Below are positions 25,223-33,185 of a DNA stretch of 64,000 nt, piece after piece. Source of the DNA: UBA7672 sp047601145 (GTDB taxonomy: Bacteria; Pseudomonadota; Alphaproteobacteria; Caulobacterales; Hyphomonadaceae); the NCBI GenBank assembly GCA_047601145.1, contig JASGJW010000005.1:1-64000 (forward strand). The letters run 5' to 3'. The notes under the pieces are model-generated. The model was not told the DNA's origin. It made no database searches and saw only the letters and a list, made by a program, of their open reading frames with translations. The position numbers were made by a program, and so were the translations under genes. Positions within the stretch are counted from its first letter, which is position 1. Each line of letters opens with the position of its first letter.

Positions 25223-26781
25223 AGCAGCCCAAGCCAACGCTTTCAGGCAAGCCAGGGGGCATCTTCTGGCTGATGGGCCATGAGCTGCGCCTCTACTGGC
25301 GGCGCGGCAAGATGAAGCCAAGGAGCGGATTGGTCCTCGCCGCCATCCTGCTCGGCGTGTGGTCGCTGATCACGTGGACGGTGTTCCAGCGCTTCGGTGA
25401 ATACATTCCGCCTCCGCCCTACAACGACGGCGCAGGCGCAGGCTTCGCACTGATGGCAGTCAGCATCATCATCGTATTCATGGCGTCGGTGATGACATCC
25501 GGCGCGATCCTCGGCGCGGTCGATGCGATCTACACGCGCAATGACCTCGATCTCCTGTTGTCCTCGCCCCTGTCGCCCTGGCGCGTGCTGATCGTTCGGG
25601 CGAGCGCCATCGCGATCGGCGCTCTGCCCGTCTATGCGGGCTTCCTCGGGCCGCCACTCCTCTGGTTGACGCTCTATTCCTCGCCCTTCTGGCTGACATC
25701 GCTCGTCTTCCTGCTGACGCTGGCCTTCGTTGCGACGGGACTTGCCCTGCTGATCGTGACGGGACTGTTCCGCCTTATCGGACCGCGCAACACGCGCGTG
25801 CTGGCGCAGATCGTCAGCGCGCTCACGGGTGGGGCGATCTTCATCCTGTTCCAGTGGTTCAACCTGTCCTTCAGCCGCAACAGCAACTTCCAGGACCAGG
25901 CGGAAGTCTTCCGCATGATCGAGACGATGAACATCGATCCGCAGGCATGGTGGCTCCTGCCGGCGCGGGCGATGACGGGTGATGTTCCCTCGACGCTCCT
26001 TTGGGTTGCGCTCACCGCCTTCCTCTTCCCCGTCGGTGTCTATGTGTTCAGCCGCAGCTTCGTGTCTGATGCAGCCGCTGCCTCTGCGATGGGGCGGAAG
26101 AGCCGCGTGGCGGATGGCCGGATCGCCGCAGTGCGCGGCGGCGTGATGCGCTCGGTGATCCGCAAGGAATTGCGCCTGCTGATCCGCGATCCGCTGCTGC
26201 TGTCGCAGATCGGATTGCAGCTGGTCTACATCTTCCCGCTCGCGCTGGTGCTGATCCGACCCGGTTCGGACTTCCGCATGACGGAGGCCGCGTTCGCACC
26301 GGCCCTGACGCTCCTCTCCAGCACGCTGGCAGGCAGCCTGATCTGGATCACCGCCTCCGCCGAGGACGCGCCGGACCTTGTCGCATCGGCCCCGGCGCCC
26401 GCGAGCCTGATCGACCGCGCCAAGCTCTTTTCTGCAATCGTCCCGGTCCTCGCCCTGATGACGATACCGCTCATTGCACTACTTGCACGGGATGTATGGG
26501 CCGGCGCGTGGGCCACGGGTGGCGTCACCGCCGGCGCATTCTCCGCGGCGCTGATCGGCCTGTGGCGGCGCAATCCGGGATCACGGCGCGACTTCGTGCG
26601 CCGCCGGCAGGGGGGATCGACCCTCACCGCGCTGGGCAAGGCCTTCACCGGCATGTCGCTGGCGGCGACAGCCGGCGCGGGCGCTTACGGTTATCCGTGG
26701 CTTGCGATCATCCCGGCGATCATCGGCCTCGCCATTCTCGGCGCGCTCTACAAGCCCACGCCGAAATTTGCCGAGGCCTAG
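25219..26781 (+). CDS. ABC exporter membrane subunit
   Basis: A 520-residue protein with roughly ten to twelve hydrophobic segments in two halves joined by a charged region (F-S-R-S-F-V-S-D-A-A) near residue 280. It is coupled by ATGA to the ATPase gene. The size and halves resemble two-block ABC-2-like permeases. Its last four bases overlap the convergent 3-hydroxyacyl-CoA dehydrogenase gene. I do not recognise a substrate-specific family. Confidence 0.82.
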   Translation: MKQPKPTLSGKPGGIFWLMGHELRLYWRRGKMKPRSGLVLAAILLGVWSLITWTVFQRFGEYIPPPPYNDGAGAGFALMAVSIIIVFMASVMTSGAILGAVDAIYTRNDLDLLLSSPLSPWRVLIVRASAIAIGALPVYAGFLGPPLLWLTLYSSPFWLTSLVFLLTLAFVATGLALLIVTGLFRLIGPRNTRVLAQIVSALTGGAIFILFQWFNLSFSRNSNFQDQAEVFRMIETMNIDPQAWWLLPARAMTGDVPSTLLWVALTAFLFPVGVYVFSRSFVSDAAAASAMGRKSRVADGRIAAVRGGVMRSVIRKELRLLIRDPLLLSQIGLQLVYIFPLALVLIRPGSDFRMTEAAFAPALTLLSSTLAGSLIWITASAEDAPDLVASAPAPASLIDRAKLFSAIVPVLALMTIPLIALLARDVWAGAWATGGVTAGAFSAALIGLWRRNPGSRRDFVRRRQGGSTLTALGKAFTGMSLAATAGAGAYGYPWLAIIPAIIGLAILGALYKPTPKFAEA

Positions 26782-28100
26782 ACCGTCAACTTTTGCGGCT
26801 TCAGGTCCGCGAACTTGCGGCCATCCTTCGCCATCGAACGCAACAGGTTCGAGACCTTGATGTCCGGCACGTTCTTCGACACGCGCTCGACGACATCGAG
26901 CACGCGCTGCAGACCGACCTTGTCGCCGAGGAACATCGGGCCGCCCTTGTCCTGCGGCCAGCCATAGCCGTTGAGCCAGGTCACATCGATATCGCCCGGA
27001 CGCTGGGCCATGCCCTCTTCCAGGATCGCGGCGCCCTCGTTGATCATCGGGAACACGCACTCTTCGAGGATCTCTTCCTGCGTGACCTTGCGCGGAGTGA
27101 CGCCGGACGCCGCCGCGAATTCCTTCACGATGGCCTCGACTTCGGGAGACGGCGTGGAATTGCGGGCCGCGTCATAGTCGTAATAGCCCGCGCCCGACTT
27201 CTGCCCGCGGCGTGGTGTGCGCTCGCAGATCATGTCGCGCAACGGGTTCGCGGTCTTCGCGCCGGGCTTCCAGCCGATATCGAGGCCGGCGAGGTCCGAC
27301 ATCTGGTACGGGCCCATCTTGAAGCCAAACTTGTTGAACGCCGCATCGATGTCCCACGGCATCGCACCGGCCTTGAGCAGATAGCCCGCCGGCAAACCGC
27401 GCTTCGACAGCATGCGATTGCCGATGAAGCCGGGGCAGACGCCGGCAAGCGCCGCGACCTTGTTGATCTTCTTCGCGAGGTCCATCGAGGTCGCGACCAC
27501 GGTGTCGCTCGTGTGCTTCGCACGCACGATCTCGAGCAGCTTCATCACGTTGGCGGGCGAGAAGAAGTGGAGGCCGATCACATCCTGCGGACGCTTCGTA
27601 ACCGAGGCGATCTCGTTGATGTCGAGATAGGACGTGTTCGAGGCGAGGATCGCGCCGGGTTTGCAGATCTTGTCGAGGTCGGCGAAGATTTCCTTCTTGA
27701 TCGCCATGTCCTCGAAGATCGCTTCGATGATGAGGTCGCAATCGGCAAGATCAGCGCGGTTCAGCGTCCCGTTGAGGAGGCCCATGCGAAGCCCGACCTC
27801 TTCCTGGGGAAAGCGGCCCTTGTCAGCCGAGTTCTGGTAGTTCTTGCGGATCACGCCAAGGCCGCGATCGAGCGCCGCCTGCTGCACTTCCACGATCGTC
27901 ACTGCAATGCCGACATTGGCGAAGTTCATCGAGATGCCGCCGCCCATTGTCCCCGCGCCGAGCACGCCGACTTTCTTGATCGGCTTGATCGCCGCACTCG
28001 CCGGCAGGCCGACGATGTCCCACGCGGCCTTGGTCGCGCTGGCGATGTAGGCCGAGATCTCGTCGGCCGGAGCGGCGGGGGCGGTGAGGCTGGCGGTCAT
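26778..28100 (-). CDS. 3-Hydroxyacyl-CoA dehydrogenase, stand-alone
   Basis: A 440-residue NAD-dependent enzyme of fatty-acid beta-oxidation. A Rossmann motif V-G-V-L-G-A-G-T-M-G-G-G-I begins near residue 44; the catalytic His lies in G-L-H-F-F-S-P; and C-P-G-F-I-G-N-R-M starts the first 3HCDH C-terminal domain, with a second C-terminal repeat ending the protein. This two-repeat dehydrogenase part equals that of FadB/FadJ-type bifunctional proteins, but the ~300-residue enoyl-CoA hydratase domain is missing, and the leading 40 residues look like the usual linker. A separate hydratase must act in trans. Confidence 0.88.
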   Translation of the reverse strand: MTASLTAPAAPADEISAYIASATKAAWDIVGLPASAAIKPIKKVGVLGAGTMGGGISMNFANVGIAVTIVEVQQAALDRGLGVIRKNYQNSADKGRFPQEEVGLRMGLLNGTLNRADLADCDLIIEAIFEDMAIKKEIFADLDKICKPGAILASNTSYLDINEIASVTKRPQDVIGLHFFSPANVMKLLEIVRAKHTSDTVVATSMDLAKKINKVAALAGVCPGFIGNRMLSKRGLPAGYLLKAGAMPWDIDAAFNKFGFKMGPYQMSDLAGLDIGWKPGAKTANPLRDMICERTPRRGQKSGAGYYDYDAARNSTPSPEVEAIVKEFAAASGVTPRKVTQEEILEECVFPMINEGAAILEEGMAQRPGDIDVTWLNGYGWPQDKGGPMFLGDKVGLQRVLDVVERVSKNVPDIKVSNLLRSMAKDGRKFADLKPQKLTV

Positions 28101-28292
28101 GGGATTCCCTTGAAAACTGCGGCGCGGTGGTTCCGCGTCTCGGCTGAAAATCGGGTATGTCCGTGCCGCTGAGCCAGCCGCACGTCAACAGGGTGGGCAA
28201 GAGTTTGCCCGTGGAGACGGGCTTCGCCTTCCCTATCGCTGTCTGCGACACTGCGTCAGCAGTTGCCGTTGGGTCAACATACTTGCTTGTTG

Positions 28293-28310
28293 CCAAACTA
28301 ATTTGTTTGG
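28293..28310. promoter_or_regulatory. Inverted repeat, probable TetR operator
   Basis: CCAAAC-TAATTT-GTTTGG is a perfect 6-6-6 inverted repeat in an AT-rich patch ending ten bases before the TetR-family start codon, in the gap divergent from the dehydrogenase gene at 26778-28100. Position fits autoregulation and possibly control of both genes. There is no Shine-Dalgarno between it and the start codon. Confidence 0.6.
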
Positions 28311-28319
28311 TTCCACCGC

Positions 28320-28973
28320 ATGAGTGGGCGGAAAAGTTCAGCGAAGGGCGGTCTCGTCGACACGCTCGAAACGGCCCGCCAGACCCAGGCGGAACGCCGT
28401 GAAACGGCCGAGCGCGCCATTCTCGACGCCGCCAAGACCATTGTCGCGGACCGCGGACTTGAAGCCCTGACGCTCAACGAGGCCGGCGAGGCGGCCGGAT
28501 ACAGCCGCGCCTTGCCCGCCCACTATTTCGGTACGAAAGCGGCGCTGGTGTCCGCCCTCGCCGACCACATCCTCGGCAGCTACGCCGTCCGCGTGCGCGA
28601 AGCGCTCGATCCGGCAGACGGTCTCGATAGCCTGTGCGAACGCGTCGCTTTCTATGTCGATGACGGCATCAGAGATCCCGTCAGCCTGCGCGCCTTCATG
28701 GGCATTCTGAGCGCAGGGACGACCAACACCGAACTAGCCACACTGGTCGCGCGTCTCACGCGCGAGTCGGTCGATGGCCTTGCGGACCTGATCAAACGGG
28801 CCCGCGACAAGGGGGAAATCAGAGCGGATGCACGGCCGAGGGCCGAAGCGTCCATCATCTTGGCATCAATGCGTGGAGTCATGTTCCAGTGGCTGATCAA
28901 TCCCGATCACGTAACCCTGTCGCGCGTGCGCGACAGCCTGGTGGCGAATATTCGGCGGTCGCTAGCCCCCTGA
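28320..28973 (+). CDS. TetR/AcrR-family transcriptional regulator
   Basis: A 217-residue regulator. The DNA-binding domain spans about residues 30-80, with R-G-L-E-A-L-T-L-N-E-A-G-E and the helix containing Y-S-R-A-L-P-A-H-Y-F-G-T-K; the rest is a helical ligand domain. It leads a same-strand run of five genes and is divergent from 3-hydroxyacyl-CoA dehydrogenase, so an acyl-CoA ligand is plausible. Its 3' end overlaps the next reading frame by up to 85 bases. Confidence 0.87.
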   Translation: MSGRKSSAKGGLVDTLETARQTQAERRETAERAILDAAKTIVADRGLEALTLNEAGEAAGYSRALPAHYFGTKAALVSALADHILGSYAVRVREALDPADGLDSLCERVAFYVDDGIRDPVSLRAFMGILSAGTTNTELATLVARLTRESVDGLADLIKRARDKGEIRADARPRAEASIILASMRGVMFQWLINPDHVTLSRVRDSLVANIRRSLAP

Positions 28974-30193
28974 GCGAGCCCGTCGCGCGCAGCCTTGAAT
29001 ACTGGGCCGCCACCCGTGGCGGCCGTCCCGCCCTGTTCGAGGGCGAGACGGTGCTGACCTATCGCGACTGGAACGAGTATGCCGACATGCTCGCCGACGC
29101 ATTCGCAGGCCGCGGCCTGCATGCGGGCGAGGTCGTCGCCGTGCGTTGCCGCAACCGCATCGAATGGGCCGTCATCGCGCTGGCCTGCGCCAAGATCGAC
29201 GCAAGGCTGCTGACACTGGATTCCGAACTCACCACCAGCGCGCTGCGTGAGCGCATCATCACAAGCGGCGCATCGGCCGTGATCGTCGGCGACATGGCGC
29301 CGGTTCGCATCGCGCCGGCGCTGGATGGCATGCCCCTGAAACTTCGCGCCACGATGGATGGCGCCTATCCTGGCTTCTACAATTTCTGGGACCTGTTCCC
29401 GCCCGTGGCCCAGCCGCGCTTCGGCCGCGCGCAGCCTTCGCTGCTCGCCTGGACCGCCGGAAAGACCGGCCGGCCGCTTCCGGTCGGCGTTCCCCCGCGC
29501 CGCGCCGCGCCAGCCTCGATGTCGCGCCCGCCGGTGCCGGAGACCGGCGTTTCACTGATGACGGTGCCGATGCACAAGGTGTGGGGGCCGGTGCAGTTCT
29601 GGAACGCGCTGGTCGCCGGGCGGGCCGTCGCCCTGATGCGTTCGTTTGATCCCGCCGCCGCGCTGAAGATCATCGCGCACCGTCACGTCACACACTGGAG
29701 CGCCCTGCCCGAGACCTTCCTCGAATTGCGGCGGCTGGGCACGACCCGCGTCCGCACGGCAGACACATCATCCCTGCAGGAGGTCATCATCGGCGGCGCG
29801 CCGGGCCCGTGGACATTGAAGGCATGGCTTCGCGACGTCTTCGGCTCGATCGTCAGCGAGGCCTATGGCTCGACCGAGACGGGCCTGATCGCCACCATGC
29901 CGATCGACATGCAGGTCGCCCGCCCCGGCAGCTGCGGCCGTCCGATCCGTGGCGTCAGTGTCGAGATCCGCGATGCGCGTGGCCAACGGCTTCCGCCCGA
30001 TTCAGTGGGTGAGATCTGGGCCCGCTCGCCCCGCTCGCTCGAATGCGACCTCCCGCTGGCCTCCCAGCGCACGCGGCGAGACGAGGATGGCTTCGTCGCC
30101 ACGGGCGATGAAGGCCGTATCGACACCGACGGGTTCATCTACATCACCGGCAAGTCGGACCTTTCTGGATCCGCCATGCGTCACGCCGGATAG
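28889..30193 (+). CDS. Truncated, degenerate acyl-CoA synthetase-like protein
   Basis: An AMP-binding-enzyme relative of about 400-434 residues against the usual 500-550. L-T-Y-R-D-W, Y-G-S-T-E-T-G and T-G-D-E-G-R-I-D-T-D-G-F are kept, but the phosphate-binding loop (normally S-G-T-T-G-x-P-K) reads T-A-G-K-T-G-R-P-L-P without the Lys, and the protein stops just after I-T-G-K-S-D, so the C-terminal lid with the catalytic Lys is absent. Ligation activity is doubtful. The start is uncertain: GTG 28889 lies inside the tetR gene and no better start is seen. It may be a decaying gene or a binding protein. Confidence 0.72.
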   Translation: MADQSRSRNPVARARQPGGEYSAVASPLSEPVARSLEYWAATRGGRPALFEGETVLTYRDWNEYADMLADAFAGRGLHAGEVVAVRCRNRIEWAVIALACAKIDARLLTLDSELTTSALRERIITSGASAVIVGDMAPVRIAPALDGMPLKLRATMDGAYPGFYNFWDLFPPVAQPRFGRAQPSLLAWTAGKTGRPLPVGVPPRRAAPASMSRPPVPETGVSLMTVPMHKVWGPVQFWNALVAGRAVALMRSFDPAAALKIIAHRHVTHWSALPETFLELRRLGTTRVRTADTSSLQEVIIGGAPGPWTLKAWLRDVFGSIVSEAYGSTETGLIATMPIDMQVARPGSCGRPIRGVSVEIRDARGQRLPPDSVGEIWARSPRSLECDLPLASQRTRRDEDGFVATGDEGRIDTDGFIYITGKSDLSGSAMRHAG

Positions 30194-30246
30194 CGCCGGC
30201 GGACGTAGCGGGGTAAACAGGCGAAAAGACCTGTTGGGAGGACATG

Positions 30247-30789
30247 ATGAAAACGTTGGCTGCAGCATCGCTGCTGGTGATTGCCCTTGCCGCCTGCGGC
30301 GGTGAGGCGAAGACGCCCGAGGCCTCAACGCCCGCCCCTGCTCAAGTCGCCGCAACGCCGCCACAGAAGGACCCGCTGCTTTCCGCCGTCGGCATCGGCG
30401 TGAGCGATCTCGCCAAGTCGACGGACTTCTATGTGAATGTCATGGGGATGGAGAAAATCCGCTCCTACCATCTCGACTACATGGACGAGGAGGTCCTCGG
30501 CTATCCGGAGGCTGAGAGCTACGTCGTCCTGATGCATTGGACCGACGGATCGAAGCGTTCCTACAAGGACCTGCCGATCAAGATTGTGACCCGCACGAAA
30601 GACCCGAAGGCGCTGCAGGAAAAGATCCGCGCCGCCGGATACGAGATCACACGCGAATACGCCCCGAGCGAGCAGGTCGGCGGCGCGGCCGTTGGGCTCG
30701 CGAAGGATCCCGACGGATATGTGCTGGAAATCCTGCCGCTGCGCGCACCGGCGCCGCCGGCAGCGCCCGAAACACCCAAGCCGAACTGA
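30247..30789 (+). CDS. VOC-family lipoprotein
   Basis: A 180-residue protein with a lipobox (I-A-L-A-A-C), a Pro/Ala linker and a vicinal-oxygen-chelate domain beginning L-S-A-V-G-I-G-V-S-D-L-A-K-S-T-D-F-Y and ending D-P-D-G-Y-V-L-E-I. The Glu in V-L-E-I is the usual last metal ligand of glyoxalase I-type members, but the first ligand, normally His or Gln in the opening strand, is not obvious (G-I-G-V). ATG 30247 fits the GGGAGG spacing better than ATG 30244. It is followed eight bases later by the CMD gene. Confidence 0.82.
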   Translation: MKTLAAASLLVIALAACGGEAKTPEASTPAPAQVAATPPQKDPLLSAVGIGVSDLAKSTDFYVNVMGMEKIRSYHLDYMDEEVLGYPEAESYVVLMHWTDGSKRSYKDLPIKIVTRTKDPKALQEKIRAAGYEITREYAPSEQVGGAAVGLAKDPDGYVLEILPLRAPAPPAAPETPKPN

Positions 30790-30796
30790 GGTCATC

Positions 30797-31366
30797 ATGC
30801 GCCTTGCAAAGCCGCGTATCGCTCCGCTGAAGGATTCCGAATTCACCGACGAGCAGAAGGAAAGGCTGGGCAAGTCCGCCGAACGCGTTGGCGGCGTGCT
30901 CAACATCTTCCGCACGCTGATCCGCGTTCCCGACGCCTATCGCGCCTTCAACTGGTGGGGCGGCTACATCCTCAACCGTAACTCGCTGAGCCCGCGCGAC
31001 CGCGAGATCGTGATCCTGCGGACGGGGTGGCTCTGCAAATCCGGCTATGAGTGGACACAGCATCACCGCATCGGCCTGCAGTCGGATCTGCGTGCGGATG
31101 AGATCGAGCGCATCAAGGCGGGCGCCGGCGCTGAGGGATGGACGCCGGCCGAGCGCGCGCTGATCGCGGCGACCGACGATCTCAACCGCGACCACTTCGT
31201 CTCGAACCCGTCCTGGGCGGAGCTATCAAGGCACTACTCCGAGCGGCAATGCATGGACGTGGTGTTTACGGCGGGGCAGTACACGCAGGTGTCGATGATC
31301 CTCAACTCGTTCGGCATCCAGCTCGACGAAGGCCAGACGCTCGATCCCGACCTCAAGGCGTACTGA
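30797..31366 (+). CDS. Carboxymuconolactone decarboxylase-family protein
   Basis: A 189-residue, all-helical protein of the CMD/AhpD-like superfamily. The helix R-D-R-E-I-V-I-L-R-T-G and the segment C-K-S-G-Y-E-W-T-Q-H matches the family's E-x-x-x-H substrate region; a C-x-x-C pair is absent, so it is not a peroxidase-type AhpD. ATG 30797 follows a GAGG motif. It lies between the VOC lipoprotein and the SDR gene with gaps of seven and one bases. Substrate unknown; members act in aromatic and lactone metabolism. Confidence 0.85.
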   Translation: MRLAKPRIAPLKDSEFTDEQKERLGKSAERVGGVLNIFRTLIRVPDAYRAFNWWGGYILNRNSLSPRDREIVILRTGWLCKSGYEWTQHHRIGLQSDLRADEIERIKAGAGAEGWTPAERALIAATDDLNRDHFVSNPSWAELSRHYSERQCMDVVFTAGQYTQVSMILNSFGIQLDEGQTLDPDLKAY

Positions 31367-31367
31367 C

Positions 31368-32162
31368 ATGGCAAGGCTTGCTGGGAAGACCGCCATCATC
31401 GTCGGCGCCGGACAGACGCCGGGCGAGACGATCGGCAATGGCCGCGCGATGTCCGTACTGTTTGCCCGCGAGGGTGCGAGCGTGATGTGCGTCGACCGCA
31501 AGGTCGACAGCGCCGCGGAGACAGTCGCGATGATCAAGGCTGAGGGCGGTGAAGCCTTCGCCTTCGAGGCTGACGTCACGAAGACCGCCGACTGCGCCGC
31601 CATCGCGCGCGAGGCGATCGTGCGCATGAAGCGGATCGATATCCTCGTGAACAATGTCGGCACCGGCCGCGGCGACGCCCCGCCCCACGCCATCGAGGAA
31701 GACGCGTGGGACCGCATCATGGATATCAATCTTAAATCCATGGCGATGACGATCCGGCACGTCCTGCCCATCATGCGCCAGCAGAAGGCCGGCGCGATCC
31801 TCAACATCTCCTCGCTCGCTGCGATCGCGGGGCACCACATGGTGACCTACGAGGTCTCCAAGATGGCGGTGAACCGGCTCACGACCGTGGTTGCGGCCGG
31901 CAATGCCAAGCATGGCGTACGCTGCAACGTCATCATGCCCGGCCTGATGGATACCCCCATGGCGATCACGGGTATCGCCGCGGCCTCCGGCAAGTCCCAG
32001 GAAACCCTGAGGGCCGAGCGAAATGCGCGTGTCCCGATGGGCCATATGGGATCCGGCTGGGATACAGCCTTCGCCGCCCTCTTCCTTTGCTCGGACGAGG
32101 CCCGTTTTATTACAGGCGCAGTCCTTCCCGTGGACGGTGGGACCTCGGTCACCATCGGCTGA
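31368..32162 (+). CDS. Short-chain dehydrogenase/reductase with atypical nucleotide loop
   Basis: A 264-residue SDR. The active-site Y-E-V-S-K and the N-N-V-G segment (normally N-N-A-G) are present, as is the C-terminal F-I-T-G-A-V-L-P-V-D-G-G motif. The cofactor loop is unusual: instead of T-G-x-x-x-G-I-G it reads V-G-A-G-Q-T-P-G-E-T-I-G-N-G, with an insertion. It follows the CMD gene by one base and ends the TetR-led operon. Oxidation or reduction of a carbonyl group is expected; substrate unknown. Confidence 0.85.
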   Translation: MARLAGKTAIIVGAGQTPGETIGNGRAMSVLFAREGASVMCVDRKVDSAAETVAMIKAEGGEAFAFEADVTKTADCAAIAREAIVRMKRIDILVNNVGTGRGDAPPHAIEEDAWDRIMDINLKSMAMTIRHVLPIMRQQKAGAILNISSLAAIAGHHMVTYEVSKMAVNRLTTVVAAGNAKHGVRCNVIMPGLMDTPMAITGIAAASGKSQETLRAERNARVPMGHMGSGWDTAFAALFLCSDEARFITGAVLPVDGGTSVTIG

Positions 32163-32303
32163 AACCCCCGCTTACAAGGGATTTCGGCAGGTTTCATGCT
32201 GCCGGAATAACCTGCGGCAAGGCGGCGCGCCGACCAAAGGTCAAGTATTTCCTAAGTCTTTGCGTCCAATCTCCTTGCGGTTGGGTCACAACCTCGCGCG
32301 CGT

Positions 32304-32651
32304 ATGTTCAAGAAGCCGGACAACAACAAGGTCGATCCGCTCGCGGACCGCATGCGCAAGATCGCTGCGGTGCCGCACGAGGACGTCCACTATTCGTCCG
32401 TCCAGACCGGCCAGAAGCGGGCCGAGCGCAAACCCACGTTCAAGTCAGCGACAGTGACCACGCTTGGCGGCGAACGAGTGGATGTTGTCGTCAAGAACAT
32501 CAGCGCGACCGGTGCGCGCGTCGAATTCCTGCGTGATGTGGCCCTTACAGACCGTGTGATCCTGTCCGAACCGACCCTTCGGATAAAGACCTGGGCGTAT
32601 GTTGTCTGGCAGACCCGCGGCGCGGCGGGCCTGCAATTCGTCCAGACCTGA
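32304..32651 (+). CDS. PilZ-domain protein
   Basis: A 115-residue cytoplasmic protein. The c-di-GMP binding signatures are visible: an Arg/Lys cluster at K-R-A-E-R-K and N-I-S-A-T-G-A-R-V-E-F, which matches the D/N-x-S-x-x-G box. The N-terminal 30 residues are charged and probably flexible. PilZ proteins of this size are usually effector or adaptor proteins that relay c-di-GMP to motility or envelope systems. No diguanylate cyclase is adjacent. No clear Shine-Dalgarno; the mRNA may be leaderless or poorly translated. Confidence 0.85.
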   Translation: MFKKPDNNKVDPLADRMRKIAAVPHEDVHYSSVQTGQKRAERKPTFKSATVTTLGGERVDVVVKNISATGARVEFLRDVALTDRVILSEPTLRIKTWAYVVWQTRGAAGLQFVQT

Positions 32652-32736
32652 CCCTGCGACACGCGCCCGCGCGGCGCGTGGACATGCGACCAAGCGCGCG
32701 CTCGACCGATCCGGCCGGGCGGGCGAGGCTTTGCGC

Positions 32737-33114
32737 ATGAAGCACGATGAACCCAAGCGCGATGTGTGGCTCGCCATCAGGCGTGGCCTCCGGCTCGCCT
32801 GCCCCGCCTGTGGGCGCGGCAAGCTGCTTTCGGGATATCTGCGTCAGGCTGAGGGCTGCCAGCACTGTGGCGAGCGCACGGGCGACATCCGCGCCGACGA
32901 CGCGCCTGCCTGGGCGACGATCCTGCTGGTTGGCCACCTCGTCTCGCCCGCCTTCTTCGTGTTCGCAACGCCCAAGGCCGACGCCGCGTGGGTGGCGTTC
33001 CTGTTCATCGCCACGCTGGTGGTCGGGCTGACGCTGATCCTGCTGCCGCGGATGAAGGGCATGTTCGTCGGCATCATCTGGGCCTCGCGCGCCGGCGAGA
33101 CCGAACCGGGCTGA
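32737..33114 (+). CDS. DUF983 zinc-ribbon-like membrane protein
   Basis: A 125-residue protein with two C-x-x-C pairs (C-P-A-C and C-Q-H-C) in residues 22-45, then two hydrophobic helices (residues about 58-105). This is the DUF983 architecture, found across alphaproteobacteria and often near cytochrome oxidase genes; function is unproven. ATG 32737 is chosen over upstream frame extension because M-K-H-D-E-P begins the conserved part. The cysteines face the cytoplasm if the N-terminus is inside. Confidence 0.85.
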   Translation: MKHDEPKRDVWLAIRRGLRLACPACGRGKLLSGYLRQAEGCQHCGERTGDIRADDAPAWATILLVGHLVSPAFFVFATPKADAAWVAFLFIATLVVGLTLILLPRMKGMFVGIIWASRAGETEPG

Positions 33115-33139
33115 TCGCTCTTGGCGCCGGACAGCAAAA

Positions 33140-33163
33140 CTCCTCCCTCTTGCGAGGGAGGAG
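33140..33163 (-). terminator. Terminator of the RND operon
   Basis: CTCCTCCCTC and GAGGGAGGAG form a perfect 10-base stem with a four-base loop. On the minus strand the stem is followed by TTTTGCTG, so it terminates the RND gene 22 bases after its stop. It may also serve the convergent DUF983 gene. Confidence 0.8.
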
Positions 33164-33185
33164 CTGATTTGAGGAAACGGCTGAC

